From NCBI RefSeq assembly GCF_019890615.1, contig NZ_JAINVZ010000009.1:1-64000 (forward strand): 64,000 bases of DNA, read 5' to 3'. The stretch's first letter is position 1; each line of letters begins with the position of its first letter. A model generated the notes under the pieces. The model searched no databases and was not told where the DNA came from. It saw nothing but the letters and a program-made list of their open reading frames with translations. The position numbers and the translations under genes were made by a program. The stretch comes from Streptantibioticus parmotrematis. Its GTDB lineage: Bacteria; Actinomycetota; Actinomycetes; Streptomycetales; Streptomycetaceae. This document shows, one piece after another, positions 1 to 9,218 of this stretch.

Positions 1-2
1 GC

Positions 3-680
3 TGGGGGCGCCGCCCCCCCCGGCGGGGGGGTCCGGGCGCCCCGCCGCAGGGCGGCTACGGGCCGGGCGGATACCCGCCGGCCGGCCCTGGCGGCCCCGG
101 TGGCTACGGACCGGGCGGCTACGGCTATGGCGGCTATCCGCCGCCTCCCCCGCCCCCGCCGGGCGGCGGCAAGGGCCCGAAGATCGCGGGGACGGTGGTC
201 GGCGCGGTCGTGGTGCTGGCGATCGTCGGCGGCGCCCTCGCCTGGCTGGGCAGCGGCTCCGGCGACAACCAGGCGAGCGCGGGCGACTCACCCGCCCCGG
301 CGACGAGCCCGTCCGGGAAGGACGTCCCGTACGTGAAGCTCGCGGCGGGCGACTGCTTCGACTCCCCCGGGCTCGACAGCAAGGTCACCGTGATTACCAG
401 GCGCTCGTGCGACACGCCGCACTACGCGCAGGTGGTCTCGGACGAGAAGCTGACCGGGGTCATCTCCAGCCAGGAAGACCTGGAAACCAAGGCGTTCGCA
501 GCGTGCGAGGCGGACCTCGACCGGCGGATGGAGTCCATATCCGGCGGCGGCGACTACTACCCCTACATCTTCTACCCCGCCCTGGTGACCTATCAGATGG
601 GATACGAGGACACAGTGGCCTGCTCGCTGACCAAGAGCCACGGCAAGGACGGCAAGAAGCTCACCGCGCCGCTGCCGTGA
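3..680 (+). CDS. Septum-formation-domain membrane protein, 5' end missing
   Basis: The reading frame is open to the left edge, so the start lies outside the window. In order it encodes a Gly/Pro/Tyr-rich cytoplasmic stretch (many GGYGPGG and PPPPP runs), one transmembrane helix around bases 190-250 (VVVLAIVGGALAWLG), a short linker, and an extracytoplasmic domain of about 120 residues. That domain has the GDCF...SCDTPHYAQVV pattern of the actinobacterial septum-formation family (Pfam Septum_form). Paired cysteines (GDCF, RRSCD, FAACEA, VACSL) suggest disulphides outside the membrane. Family members are tail-exposed membrane proteins of poorly known role. The product name is a family label and is not evidence of a division function. 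It reads toward the next gene, 50 bp away. Confidence 0.7.
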   Translation, partial: WGRRPPRRGGPGAPPQGGYGPGGYPPAGPGGPGGYGPGGYGYGGYPPPPPPPPGGGKGPKIAGTVVGAVVVLAIVGGALAWLGSGSGDNQASAGDSPAPATSPSGKDVPYVKLAAGDCFDSPGLDSKVTVITRRSCDTPHYAQVVSDEKLTGVISSQEDLETKAFAACEADLDRRMESISGGGDYYPYIFYPALVTYQMGYEDTVACSLTKSHGKDGKKLTAPLP

Positions 681-730
681 GCCACCGCGCGCCGTGGCCG
701 CCCGCGGCGGCGCCGTCGTAGGCTCGTGCC

Positions 731-1366
731 ATGTCGACTCATGCGCGGCGTGAACGCCTGCTCCTCGCCGATCTGCTGGAGAGCGTCGGTCCCGGCGCCC
801 CGACGCTCTGCGAGGGGTGGACGGCACGCGACCTCGCCGCCCACGTGGTGGTACGCGAGCGGCGCGGCGACGCCGCCGCCGGACTGGTCATCCCGCAGCT
901 GGCGGCCCGGCTGGAGCGGATCCAGCAGGAGTTCGCGGAGCGCCCCTACGAGGAGCTGATCCGGCTGATCCGCACCGGACCGCCGAAGCTGTCGCCGTTC
1001 GCGCTCAAGCAGATCGACGAGGCGGCCAACAGCGTCGAGTTCTTCGTGCACACCGAGGACGTCCGCCGCGCGCAGCCCGACTGGACGGCCCGCGAGATCG
1101 ACCCGGTCTTCTCCGACCTGCTGTGGAAGCGGCTGGAGAAGGCGGCCCGGGTGCTGGGCCGCAAGGCCCCGGTCGGCCTGGTGCTGCGGCGGCCCGACGG
1201 GCAGACCGCGGTCGCCCACCGGGGCACGCCGGTGGTGACGGCGACCGGCGAGCCCGCGGAGCTGACCCTGTTCGCCTTCGGCCGCCAGAGCGCCGCCCGG
1301 GTCGAGCTGGACGGCGAGCAGGAGGCCATCGGCAAGCTGGAGACCGCCAAGCAGCTCGGCATCTGA
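731..1366 (+). CDS. TIGR03085-type DinB/MDMPI-fold metal-binding protein
   Basis: A 211-residue protein with an N-terminal mycothiol-dependent maleylpyruvate-isomerase/DinB-like four-helix fold (LCEGWTARDLAAHVV near residues 25-38). A second conserved histidine lies in the FFVHTEDVRRAQP segment near residue 113. These positions match the metal ligands of the actinobacterial TIGR03085 family, usually found next to the his operon. Its substrate is unknown; relatives act with mycothiol, but nothing here shows that. The start ATG is supported by a TAGGCT -10-like hexamer at 719-724 only 6 nt upstream and no Shine-Dalgarno, so the mRNA may be leaderless. It is convergent with hisF. Confidence 0.8.
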   Translation: MSTHARRERLLLADLLESVGPGAPTLCEGWTARDLAAHVVVRERRGDAAAGLVIPQLAARLERIQQEFAERPYEELIRLIRTGPPKLSPFALKQIDEAANSVEFFVHTEDVRRAQPDWTAREIDPVFSDLLWKRLEKAARVLGRKAPVGLVLRRPDGQTAVAHRGTPVVTATGEPAELTLFAFGRQSAARVELDGEQEAIGKLETAKQLGI

Positions 1367-1437
1367 GCGGCCGCGACCGACGCGGCACGCGGCTCGCGCG
1401 GCAGAGCCCGGGCGGCACGGCCCGTGGACGGGCGGGG

Positions 1438-2202
1438 TCAGCGCACCGGGTGGCCCGCCTCCCGCAGGGTGCGCTTGACCTCGCCGATCCGCAGGTCCCC
1501 GAAGTGGAAGACGGAGGCCGCGAGCACCGCGTCGGCGCCCGCGTCGATCGCGGGCGGGAAGTGCGTCAGGGCCCCGGCGCCGCCGCTGGCGATGACGGGC
1601 ACGGTGACGTGCTTGCGCACCGCCGCGATCATCTCGACGTCGTAGCCGTCCTTGGTGCCGTCCGCGTCCATCGAGTTGAGCAGGATCTCCCCGGCGCCCA
1701 GCTCGGCGGCGCGGTGCGCCCACTCCACCGCGTCGATCCCGGTGCCGCGCCGCCCGCCGTGCGTGGTGACCTCGTAGCCGGAGGGCGTGCCCGCGTCGGT
1801 GCGCCGGGCGTCCACCGACAGCACGAGCACCTGGCTGCCGAATCGTTCGGCGATCTCCCGGATCAGCTCGGGACGGGCGATGGCCGCGGTGTTGACGCCC
1901 ACCTTGTCGGCGCCCGCCCGCAGCAGCCGGTCGACGTCCTCCGCGGTGCGCACCCCGCCGCCCACGGTGAGCGGGATGAAGACCTGCTCGGCGGTGCGCC
2001 GGACCACGTCGTAGGTGGTCTCGCGGTCGGCGGAGGAGGCGGTGATGTCCAGGAAGGTCAGCTCGTCGGCGCCCTCGGCGTCGTAGACCCTGGCCATCTC
2101 GACGGGGTCGCCCGCGTCCCGCAGGTTCTTGAAGTTGACGCCCTTGACGACGCGGCCGCCGGCCACGTCGAGGCAGGGGATGACCCGGACGGCCAGGCTC
2201 AC
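1438..2202 (-). CDS. hisF: Imidazole glycerol phosphate synthase, cyclase subunit HisF
   Basis: 254 residues, the full length of this (beta/alpha)8 barrel. It closes the imidazole ring of histidine biosynthesis from PRFAR, using ammonia channelled from HisH, and releases AICAR. The catalytic aspartates are visible: the first in [15 protein letters not shown] near residue 12 and the second in [13 protein letters not shown] in the C-terminal half. Phosphate-binding loops ([13 protein letters not shown]) are intact. The GTG start overlaps the ridA stop by 4 bp (GTGA), so translation is probably coupled. It is the last gene of the his operon. Confidence 0.96.
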   Translation of the reverse strand: MSLAVRVIPCLDVAGGRVVKGVNFKNLRDAGDPVEMARVYDAEGADELTFLDITASSADRETTYDVVRRTAEQVFIPLTVGGGVRTAEDVDRLLRAGADKVGVNTAAIARPELIREIAERFGSQVLVLSVDARRTDAGTPSGYEVTTHGGRRGTGIDAVEWAHRAAELGAGEILLNSMDADGTKDGYDVEMIAAVRKHVTVPVIASGGAGALTHFPPAIDAGADAVLAASVFHFGDLRIGEVKRTLREAGHPVR

Positions 2203-2603
2203 GGGGTGTCTCCTCGGAAGGCTTCGATCTCCACCTCGACCAGCACCCGGGAGTCGACGAAGCCGGAGACCACGACCATGGTCGCGACCGGCCGCACGGC
2301 GTCGAACAGCTCCTTGTGGGCGCGGCCGACGTCCTCCACGTCCCGGGCGTGGGTGAGGTACATGCGGGTCCTGACGACGTGGCCGGCGTCCAGGCCGAAC
2401 TGCCCCAGCGACTCCAGCGCGTTGCCGAAGGCGATCTTGGTCTGGAGGTACGGGTCGCCCTCGCCCTGGAGCACCCCGTCGGTGAGCGGCATCGTGCCGG
2501 CCACCAGGACCCGGTCGCCGACCTCGACGGCGCGGGCGAAGCCGATCCGCTCCTCCCACGGACTGTCGCTCTGCACGCGCCGCACTGCGGGGGTATCGGT
2601 CAT
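2199..2603 (-). CDS. ridA: RidA family protein (YjgF/UK114) in the his operon
   Basis: 134 residues. RidA proteins are small trimeric enamine/imine deaminases that hydrolyse reactive 2-aminoacrylate from PLP enzymes. Visible family features are the N-terminal [23 protein letters not shown] strand region, the [21 protein letters not shown] segment with the arginine that normally binds the substrate carboxylate, and the C-terminal VEVEIEAF strand. It overlaps priA by 4 bp at its start (ATGA) and hisF by 4 bp at its end. Placement between priA and hisF is typical of streptomycetes. A role in protecting PLP enzymes is inferred from the family. Confidence 0.88.
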   Translation of the reverse strand: MTDTPAVRRVQSDSPWEERIGFARAVEVGDRVLVAGTMPLTDGVLQGEGDPYLQTKIAFGNALESLGQFGLDAGHVVRTRMYLTHARDVEDVGRAHKELFDAVRPVATMVVVSGFVDSRVLVEVEIEAFRGDTP

Positions 2604-3325
2604 CGGGACACTGCCTCCAACGCCTCTTCGAGGGTGAACGCCCTGGCGTAGAGGGCTTTGCCCACGATGGCGCCCTCCACACCCTGCGGCACGAGACCGG
2701 CGATCGCCCGCAGGTCGTCCAGGGACGAGACGCCGCCGGAGGCGACGACCGGCTTGTCGGTGGCCGCGCACACGTCGCGCAGCAGCTCCAGGTTGGGCCC
2801 GGCCAGGGTGCCGTCCTTGGCGATGTCGGTGACCACGTAGCGGGCGCAGCCCTCGGAGTCCAGGCGGGCCAGCGTCTCGTACAGGTCGCCGCCGTCGCGG
2901 GTCCAGCCCCGGCCGCGCAGCGTGGTGCCGCGCACGTCGAGGCCGACCGCGATCTTGTCTCCGTGGGTGGCGATGACCTTGGCGACCCACTCGGGGCTCT
3001 CCAGGGCGGCGGTGCCGAGGTTCACCCGGGTGCAGCCGGTGGCCAGCGCCGCCGCGAGGCTGTCGTCGTCGCGGATGCCGCCGGACAGCTCGACCTTGAT
3101 GTCCATCGTGCGGGCGACCTCGGCGATCCGCTCGCGGTTGTCGCCGGTGCCGAAGGCGGCGTCCAGGTCGACCAGGTGCAGCCACTCGGCGCCCGCCCGC
3201 TGCCAGGCCAGCGCCGCGCTCAGCGGGTCGCCGTAGGAGGTCTCGGAGCCGGATTCGCCGTGCACGAGCCGTACGGCCTGGCCGTCGCGGACGTCGACGG
3301 CGGGGAGGAGTTCGAGGCGGGTCAT
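2600..3325 (-). CDS. priA: Phosphoribosyl isomerase A (HisA/TrpF dual function)
   Basis: 241 residues. In actinobacteria lacking trpF, this barrel enzyme isomerises both ProFAR (histidine pathway) and phosphoribosyl anthranilate (tryptophan pathway). The first catalytic aspartate is in [15 protein letters not shown] (about residue 11) and the second in [15 protein letters not shown] (about residue 175). The loop with [14 protein letters not shown] and the arginine/glycine-rich [17 protein letters not shown] segment match PriA rather than a dedicated HisA. Its stop overlaps the ridA start. An 89-bp gap separates it from hisH upstream. The dual activity comes from family knowledge and is not shown by this sequence alone. 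Confidence 0.93.
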   Translation of the reverse strand: MTRLELLPAVDVRDGQAVRLVHGESGSETSYGDPLSAALAWQRAGAEWLHLVDLDAAFGTGDNRERIAEVARTMDIKVELSGGIRDDDSLAAALATGCTRVNLGTAALESPEWVAKVIATHGDKIAVGLDVRGTTLRGRGWTRDGGDLYETLARLDSEGCARYVVTDIAKDGTLAGPNLELLRDVCAATDKPVVASGGVSSLDDLRAIAGLVPQGVEGAIVGKALYARAFTLEEALEAVSR

Positions 3326-3414
3326 GTCTGCGGATGTCCTAGGGGTGTCGAGCGAGGTGCCGAACGGGGGTGCCGGACCGGAGTCGAAGGGGGAAGGAGT
3401 GGTGGACGACGGGC

Positions 3415-4050
3415 TCAGAGCGTGCCGACCCAGTTGGCCAGCAGCTTCGCGCCCGCGTCGCCGGACTTCTCGGGATGGAACTGGGTGGCCCACAGCGGCC
3501 CGTTCTCCACGGCGGCGACGAACGGCTCGCCGTGCGTGGACCAGGTGACGCGGGGGGCGCGGATCTTGTCGCTGGTGACGTGCAGTTCCCACGCGCGGAC
3601 CCCGTAGGAGTGCACGAAGTAGTAGTGCTCGTCCGCGTCGGTCCCGGCGAACAGCACGGAGTCGTCCGGCGCCTGGACGGTGTTCCAGCCCATGTGCGGC
3701 ACGACGGGGGCGCGCAGCGGCTCGACGGTGCCGGGCCACTCGTCGCAGCCTTCCGTCTCCACGCCGTGTTCCACGCCGCGGGCGAAGAGGATCTGCATGC
3801 CGACGCAGATGCCCATCACCGGGCGCCCGCCGGACAGCCTGCGGTCGATGATCCAGTCGCCGCGTGCGGCCCGCAGCCCGGTCATGCAGGCGGCGAACGC
3901 GCCGACCCCGGGGACCAGCAGCCCGTCCGCGGCCATGGCGGTGTCGTAGTCCGAGGTGATCTCGACGTCCGCGCCGACCCGGGCCAGGGCCCGCTGCGCG
4001 GACCGGATGTTGCCGAAGCCGTAGTCGAAGACGACCACGCGCTTGCTCAT
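3415..4050 (-). CDS. hisH: Imidazole glycerol phosphate synthase, glutaminase subunit HisH
   Basis: 211 residues, a class I glutamine amidotransferase that hydrolyses glutamine and delivers ammonia to HisF. The nucleophile is Cys82 in GICVGMQ; the His/Glu pair is His192 and Glu194 in TQFHPEKSG. The oxyanion-strand region LLVPGVGAF is intact. Start ATG has an AAGGGACC ribosome-binding site about 8 nt upstream. The 50-aa membrane protein ORF ends 28 bp before it, so all are read as one his transcript. Confidence 0.96.
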   Translation of the reverse strand: MSKRVVVFDYGFGNIRSAQRALARVGADVEITSDYDTAMAADGLLVPGVGAFAACMTGLRAARGDWIIDRRLSGGRPVMGICVGMQILFARGVEHGVETEGCDEWPGTVEPLRAPVVPHMGWNTVQAPDDSVLFAGTDADEHYYFVHSYGVRAWELHVTSDKIRAPRVTWSTHGEPFVAAVENGPLWATQFHPEKSGDAGAKLLANWVGTL

Positions 4051-4078
4051 CTGGGGTCCCTTCGGTGTGCCGGTGGCG

Positions 4079-4231
4079 CTACAGCCGCATCAGGCCGGCG
4101 GCCAGTGACATCGCCGAGCCGATGGCGACCAGCGTGATCATGCTCTTGGACATCTTCTGCTTCCAGAAGGAGTAGACGCCACCGGCCAGGAAGAGTCCCA
4201 GCAGGATGAAGAGCGTGGCTCCCTTGCTCAT
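4079..4231 (-). CDS. 50-aa membrane protein inside the his operon
   Basis: A short frame of 50 codons between hisB and hisH. Its ATG directly follows the hisB stop (hisB ends at 4232), which implies translational coupling. It encodes two hydrophobic segments, [17 protein letters not shown] and [17 protein letters not shown], joined by a basic linker with KQKMSKS, so it should be a small two-helix membrane protein. It fills the otherwise unexplained gap in a tightly packed operon. I recognise no function; a conserved small protein occurs at this position in other streptomycete his operons as far as I recall. Confidence 0.75.
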   Translation of the reverse strand: MSKGATLFILLGLFLAGGVYSFWKQKMSKSMITLVAIGSAMSLAAGLMRL

Positions 4232-4822
4232 TTACAGCGCACCCTTGGTCGAAGGAATACCGGTCTGCCGCGGGTCGATCTCCGAGGCGTAGCGCAGTGC
4301 CCGGGCGAGCGCCTTGAACTGGCACTCGACGATGTGGTGGGCGTTGCGTCCATACGGTACGTGGACGTGCAGGGCGATCTGTGCCTGGGCCACGAAGGAC
4401 TCCAGGATGTGCCGGGTCATGGTGGTGTCGTACGAGCCGATCATCGGGGCCATGCCCTCGGGCTCGGTGTGCACCAGGTAGGGGCGGCCGGACAGGTCGA
4501 CGGTCACCTGGGCCAGCGACTCGTCCAGCGGAACGGAGGCGTTGGCGAAGCGGACGATGCCGCGCTTGTCGCCGAGCGCCTGCCGGAAGGCGGCGCCGAG
4601 GGCGAGCGCGGTGTCCTCTATGGTGTGGTGGCTGTCGATGTGCAGGTCGCCGTCGGTCTTGACGGTCAGGTCGAACAGACCGTGGCGGCCGAGCTGGTCG
4701 AGCATGTGGTCGTAGAAGCCGACGCCCGTCGAGACGTCGACTGTGCCGGTGCCGTCGAGGTTGATCTCGACGACGACGGAGGTCTCCTTGGTGCTGCGTT
4801 CCACGCGTCCGACGCGGCTCAT
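4232..4822 (-). CDS. hisB: Imidazoleglycerol-phosphate dehydratase HisB
   Basis: 196 residues, monofunctional dehydratase of histidine biosynthesis (no fused phosphatase). The duplicated di-manganese binding motifs are visible: GVGFYDHMLDQLGRH and HIDSHHTIEDTALALG in the first half, MTRHILESF and GRNAHHIVECQFKA in the second. A GTG at 4829-4831 is an alternative start three codons upstream that would overlap the hisC stop as GTGA. I keep the ATG because the conserved protein begins MSRVGRVER. Confidence 0.95.
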   Translation of the reverse strand: MSRVGRVERSTKETSVVVEINLDGTGTVDVSTGVGFYDHMLDQLGRHGLFDLTVKTDGDLHIDSHHTIEDTALALGAAFRQALGDKRGIVRFANASVPLDESLAQVTVDLSGRPYLVHTEPEGMAPMIGSYDTTMTRHILESFVAQAQIALHVHVPYGRNAHHIVECQFKALARALRYASEIDPRQTGIPSTKGAL

Positions 4823-4827
4823 CGTGC

Positions 4828-5928
4828 TCACTGCCCCTTCTTGAGTTCGCGCACCGCTTCCAGGAACGCGTCGTTCTCGGCCGGAGTGCCCGCGGTGACC
4901 CGCAGGCGGCCCGGTACGCCGTTGTCCCGTACCAGCACACCGCGCTCCAGCAGGCCCTGCCAGGCGGCGTGCGCGTCCTCGAAGCGGCCGAACTGCACGA
5001 AGTTGGCGTCCGAGTCGGTCACCTCGCAGCCCAGCGCGCGCAGCTCGGTCACGATGCGGTCGCGTTCGGCCTTGAGCTGCTCGACGTACCCCAGCAGGGT
5101 ATCGGTGTGCTCCAGCGCGGCGAGCGCGGTGGCCTGGGTGACCGCCGACAGGTGGTACGGCAGTCGCACCAGTTGCACGGCGTCCACCACGGCCGGGTCG
5201 GCGGCCAGGTAGCCCAGGCGCAGGCCGGCGGCGCCGAACGCCTTGGACATGGTGCGGGAGACCACGAGGTGGGGGCGGCCCTCGATCAGCGGCAGCAGCG
5301 AGGGGCGGTGCGAGAACTCGCCGTACGCCTCGTCCACCACGACCAGGGACGGCCGGGCGGCCTGCGCGGCCTCGTACAGCGCGAGGACGGTGTCGGCGTC
5401 GACGGCGGTGCCGGTGGGGTTGTTGGGCGAGCAGACGAAGACCACCTCGGGCCGCCGCTCGGCGATGGCCTCGGTGGCGGCCGCCACGTCGATGGTGAAG
5501 TCCTCGTTGCGTGGGCCGGAGATCCAGCCGGTGCCGGTGCCGCGTGAGATCAGGGCGTGCATCGAGTACGAGGGCTCGAAGCCGATCGCGGTGCGCCCGG
5601 GGCCGCCGAAGGCCTGGAGCAGCTGCTGGATGACCTCGTTGGACCCGTTGGCGGCCCACACCTGCGCGGTCGTGACGGGGTGGCCCGCGGTGCGGGTGAG
5701 GTACGCGGCGAGGGCGGTGCGCAGCTCGATCGCGTCGCGGTCCGGGTAGCGGTTGAGCTGCCGGGCGGCGTCGGTGACCCGCTCGGCGATCCGCTGGACC
5801 AGCGCCTCGGGCAGCGGGTACGGGTTCTCGTTGGTGTTGAGCCGGACCGGCACGTCGAGCTGCGGAGCGCCGTACGGTGACTGGCCGCGCAGTTCGTCCC
5901 GGATGGGCAGGTCGTCGATCCGGGTCAC
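4828..5928 (-). CDS. hisC: Histidinol-phosphate aminotransferase HisC
   Basis: 366 residues, fold-type I PLP aminotransferase converting imidazole acetol phosphate to histidinol phosphate with glutamate. The PLP lysine is Lys229 in [17 protein letters not shown]. The NPTG motif (CSPNNPTGT) and the aspartate/tyrosine pair of VVDEAYGEF are present, as is the N-terminal LNTNENPY substrate loop. The GTG start overlaps the hisD stop by 4 bp (GTGA). Confidence 0.95.
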   Translation of the reverse strand: MTRIDDLPIRDELRGQSPYGAPQLDVPVRLNTNENPYPLPEALVQRIAERVTDAARQLNRYPDRDAIELRTALAAYLTRTAGHPVTTAQVWAANGSNEVIQQLLQAFGGPGRTAIGFEPSYSMHALISRGTGTGWISGPRNEDFTIDVAAATEAIAERRPEVVFVCSPNNPTGTAVDADTVLALYEAAQAARPSLVVVDEAYGEFSHRPSLLPLIEGRPHLVVSRTMSKAFGAAGLRLGYLAADPAVVDAVQLVRLPYHLSAVTQATALAALEHTDTLLGYVEQLKAERDRIVTELRALGCEVTDSDANFVQFGRFEDAHAAWQGLLERGVLVRDNGVPGRLRVTAGTPAENDAFLEAVRELKKGQ

Positions 5929-7256
5929 GAAGTGGGCACCTTCCACCCGAAGCGTGCCTTCAAAGCGGCCCCGTGCGCGGGCAGGTCCTCGGCCTCGGCG
6001 AGCGTGACCACGTGGTGGGCGACCTCGGCGAGCGCGTCGCGGGTGTAGTCCACGACGTGGATGCCGCGCAGGAAGGACTGCACGGACAGGCCGGAGGAGT
6101 GGCAGGCGCAGCCGCCGGTGGGCAGCACGTGGTTGGAGCCCGCGCAGTAGTCGCCGAGTGAGACCGGGGCCCAGGCGCCGACGAAGACGGCGCCCGCGTT
6201 GCGCACCCGGGCGGCGACGGCGGCGGCGTCCTCGGTCTGGATCTCCAGGTGCTCCGCCGCGTAGGCGTCGACCACGGTCAGGCCCTGGTCGAGGGTGTCG
6301 ACCAGCACGATCGCGGACTGCCGTCCGGCCAGCGCCTCGGTGATCCGCTCGGTGTGCTTGGTGGCGGCGGTCTGCCGCTTCAGCTCGGTCTCGACCTGCT
6401 CGGCCAGCTCGACGGAGGTGGTGACCAGGACGGCGGCGGCCAGCGTGTCGTGCTCGGCCTGGCTGATCAGGTCGGCGGCGACGTGCGCGGGGTCGGCGGT
6501 GGCGTCGGCGAGGATCGCGATCTCGGTGGGTCCGGCCTCGGCGTCGATGCCGATGCGGCCCTTGAGCAGGCGCTTGGCCGCCGCCACCCAGATGTTGCCG
6601 GGTCCGGTGACCAGCTGGACGGGACGGCATTCGGCGGTGCCGTACGCGAACATCGCGACCGCCTGCGCGCCACCGGCCGCGTACACCTCGTCCACGCCGA
6701 GCAGGGCGCAGGCGGCGAGGATCGTGGGGTGCGGCAGGCCGCCGTAGTCGGCCTGCGGCGGGGAGGCGACGGCCAGCGAGGCGACGCCCGCCTCCTGCGC
6801 GGGCACGACGTTCATCACGACGGACGACGGGTAGACCGCGCGGCCGCCGGGCACGTACAGCCCGACCCGCTCGACCGGCACCCAGCGCTCGGTGACCGTG
6901 CCGCCGGGGACGACGTGGGTCGTGTGGTCGGAGCGGCGCTGCTCGCCGTGGACCAGCCGGGCGCGCCGGATCGACTCCTCCAGGGCGGCGCGTACGGCCG
7001 GATCCAGCCCGTCCAGCGCCTCCTTCAGCGCGGTCCCGGGCACCCGGACCCGGTCGATCCGCACGCCGTCGAACCGCTGCGCGTAGTCGATCAGCGCCGC
7101 GGTGCCGCGATGCCGCACGTCGTCGCAGATCGGCCGCACCTTCTCCAGGGCGGCCTCGACGTCGAGTTCGGCTCGGGGCAGCAGGTCACGGTCGAACGCG
7201 CCGTCGCGAAGGCTGCTCGCGAAGGCGTCGCCGCGCAGGTCGATTCGGGAGATCAC
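5925..7256 (-). CDS. hisD: Histidinol dehydrogenase HisD
   Basis: 443 residues, a zinc enzyme that oxidises L-histidinol to histidine in two NAD-dependent steps. The family signature is visible in the segment with [10 protein letters not shown] and DLISQAEHD, plus the C-terminal [15 protein letters not shown] region with a metal/active-site histidine. It is the first gene of the operon. The GTG start is chosen because the conserved protein begins ISRIDLRGD. Upstream there is no clear Shine-Dalgarno, but a TACACT hexamer (7264-7269) lies 7 nt before the GTG, which suggests a leaderless operon mRNA. Confidence 0.95.
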   Translation of the reverse strand: MISRIDLRGDAFASSLRDGAFDRDLLPRAELDVEAALEKVRPICDDVRHRGTAALIDYAQRFDGVRIDRVRVPGTALKEALDGLDPAVRAALEESIRRARLVHGEQRRSDHTTHVVPGGTVTERWVPVERVGLYVPGGRAVYPSSVVMNVVPAQEAGVASLAVASPPQADYGGLPHPTILAACALLGVDEVYAAGGAQAVAMFAYGTAECRPVQLVTGPGNIWVAAAKRLLKGRIGIDAEAGPTEIAILADATADPAHVAADLISQAEHDTLAAAVLVTTSVELAEQVETELKRQTAATKHTERITEALAGRQSAIVLVDTLDQGLTVVDAYAAEHLEIQTEDAAAVAARVRNAGAVFVGAWAPVSLGDYCAGSNHVLPTGGCACHSSGLSVQSFLRGIHVVDYTRDALAEVAHHVVTLAEAEDLPAHGAALKARFGWKVPTS

Positions 7257-7525
7257 GGTCTCAAGTGTAGAGATGCCGCGCCGCGACCGGGGTCGGCCTC
7301 CACTGGGTGAGACGCGTGGTGTGCTCCGTACGGCCCGTCCGGAGGTGGCCGGTTTCGGCCATCCGGGGCGGCGCGGACGCGTCGCGCGGTCTAGCGTGCG
7401 GTCCCGGCGATCACCCACGATCGTGCGATCACCGTACGGAACGATCGGCTGACGAAGCGATCACCGGACCCACGCGGGCGGCGGGAGCCGGGCCGCGAGG
7501 CGACCCGGCGGAGGGGACGCACGCC
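7257..7525. promoter_or_regulatory. Divergent intergenic region between hisD and the 7526 gene
   Basis: This 269-bp gap should hold the his operon promoter (minus strand) and the promoter of the plus-strand membrane protein gene. A -10-like TACACT at 7264-7269 on the minus strand sits 7 nt before the hisD GTG. On the plus strand, a GGAGGGG Shine-Dalgarno ends about 8 nt before the ATG at 7526. I see no attenuator-like histidine-codon leader peptide. Confidence 0.5.
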
Positions 7526-9103
7526 ATGACCCAGGCAGCGCGAGCCGCGGCGCCGGAGGACCTCACGCCCACCGAGACCGCCGTGTGGACGGCGTTCCGG
7601 CGCGGCGACACCCACGATCTGCGCGAGGCGGGCGCGGAGGGCGAGGCGGGCGCGGGCTCCGGTCCCGCCGCCGTGGACGACCCGGCCCGGGCGGTGCGCG
7701 CCGAGGTGATCGCCCGGCTGCTGCTGGACGGGCCGCCCGCCGAGCCGGGCCGGGTCGCCGCGCTCAAGCTGTCCGGCGCCCTCGTCACCGGGCAGCTGAA
7801 CCTCTCCGGCGGGCGGGTCCTGCCCTACGTGGAACTGCGCGACTGCCGCTTCGAGGCCCAGGTGCTGCTGCCGGAGTGCCGGTTCACCACCCTGCGGATG
7901 ATCCGCTGCGCCGTCCCCCGGGTCGAGGCGGCCCGGGTGGCCACCTCGGGCGACCTGTGCCTGGCGCGCTGCGAGGTGCCCGGCGGCATCCGGCTGACCG
8001 ACGCGAAGGTCGGCACCGACCTGCTGATCAGCGGCCTGGCCGTCGGCCGGGGTCGCAGCGGCCACTGCGTCGCCGCCGACGGGCTGACCGTCGCGCAGGA
8101 CGTGGAGGCCGAACTGCTGCGCGCGGACGGCGAGTTCAGCCTGCGCAGTGCCCGCATCGGCGGACGGCTGTCGCTGCGCGGCAGCACGTTGCGCAATCCG
8201 CACGGCCGTTACGCGCTCAACGCCGCCCGGGTCACCGTCGAGCACACCCTCTACCTCAGTTCCGGCTACCTCAGCGGTCCGGCCGGCGGGGGCACTCCCC
8301 CGGCCGGGGTGCGCACCCGGCGGTTCGTGTGCGAGGGCGGGCTGCGGCTGGACGACGGGCGGTTCGGCAACGGGATCATCGCCGACCGGGCGAGTTTCCT
8401 GCTGGCCGGGGCCCAGGAGGTGTCGCTGCGCCGCGTCCAGACCCCGGAGCTGCGGCTGACCCTCCAGGAACCGCCGACCGGGCGGGTCTCGCTGGCCGGG
8501 GCGCGCGTCGGCACGCTCACCGACACCCCGGACAGCTGGCCGGGCGCGGGCGGCATCGACCTGGCCGGGTGCGTCTACGAGACGCTGTCGGCGCGCGGCC
8601 CCTTCCCGCTGGCGGCACGGCTGGCCTGGCTCGCCGACGCCACGCCCGAGTACAGCCCCGGCCCGTACGAGACGCTGGCGCAGTCGCTGCGGGCGGGCGG
8701 TGAGGACTCCGAGGCCCGCGAGGTGCTGCTGGCCAAGCAGCGCAGACGCCGCGAGACGCTGCCGCTGGCCGGGACGGTCTGGGGCTGGCTGCAGGACGTC
8801 ACCGTCGGCTACGGCTACCGGCCCGGGCGGGCGGCGCTGTGGATGGCGGTGCTGTGGGCGCTGGGCACGGTGTACTTCGCCGCGCACCCGATCCCGACAC
8901 CGGTGGACGAGCAGGCCTGGCCGCACTGGAACCCGCTGCTGTTCACCCTGGACCTGCTGCTGCCGGTGGTGGACCTCGGCCAGAGCAACGCGTGGCGGCT
9001 GACCGGCACCGGGCAGTGGGTGGCGGCGGTGCTCACGCTGCTGGGCTGGGTGCTGGCGTCCACCGTGGTGACCGGCGTGTCACGGCTGCTGCGCCGGGGC
9101 TGA
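7526..9103 (+). CDS. Beta-helix-like membrane protein of unknown function
   Basis: 525 residues. Roughly residues 70-390 are made of short strand-like repeats (for example GQLNLSGG, VELRDCRFEAQVLLPECRF, GRLSLRGSTL, GGLRLDDGRFGNGI) typical of right-handed beta-helix or pentapeptide-like proteins. The C-terminal 110 residues contain about three transmembrane helices (ALWMAVLWALGTVYF, LLFTLDLLLPVVDL, AVLTLLGWVLASTVV). The WLQDVTVGYGYRPGRA motif just before the first helix is characteristic of a streptomycete family often named membrane-associated oxidoreductase. I see no cofactor-binding motif supporting that name. ATG is chosen for its GGAGGGG site. Confidence 0.75.
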   Translation: MTQAARAAAPEDLTPTETAVWTAFRRGDTHDLREAGAEGEAGAGSGPAAVDDPARAVRAEVIARLLLDGPPAEPGRVAALKLSGALVTGQLNLSGGRVLPYVELRDCRFEAQVLLPECRFTTLRMIRCAVPRVEAARVATSGDLCLARCEVPGGIRLTDAKVGTDLLISGLAVGRGRSGHCVAADGLTVAQDVEAELLRADGEFSLRSARIGGRLSLRGSTLRNPHGRYALNAARVTVEHTLYLSSGYLSGPAGGGTPPAGVRTRRFVCEGGLRLDDGRFGNGIIADRASFLLAGAQEVSLRRVQTPELRLTLQEPPTGRVSLAGARVGTLTDTPDSWPGAGGIDLAGCVYETLSARGPFPLAARLAWLADATPEYSPGPYETLAQSLRAGGEDSEAREVLLAKQRRRRETLPLAGTVWGWLQDVTVGYGYRPGRAALWMAVLWALGTVYFAAHPIPTPVDEQAWPHWNPLLFTLDLLLPVVDLGQSNAWRLTGTGQWVAAVLTLLGWVLASTVVTGVSRLLRRG

Positions 9104-9218
9104 GCCGTCCACCGCCTCGACCTGGTGGCGTGTCAGTCATGGACACGCCGTACCGCACGGTCGTTTTCTGTCGGGGAACGGTCATGCCGTGCGCGGCCTG
9201 CGCATAGGCTTGCCTGCT

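Noticed and set aside
1424-1437. Short stem GCCCG/CGGGC between the convergent 731 and hisF genes as a terminator.
   Set aside because: The stem is only about 5 bp and lacks a T-tract; not distinguishable from background in such GC-rich DNA.
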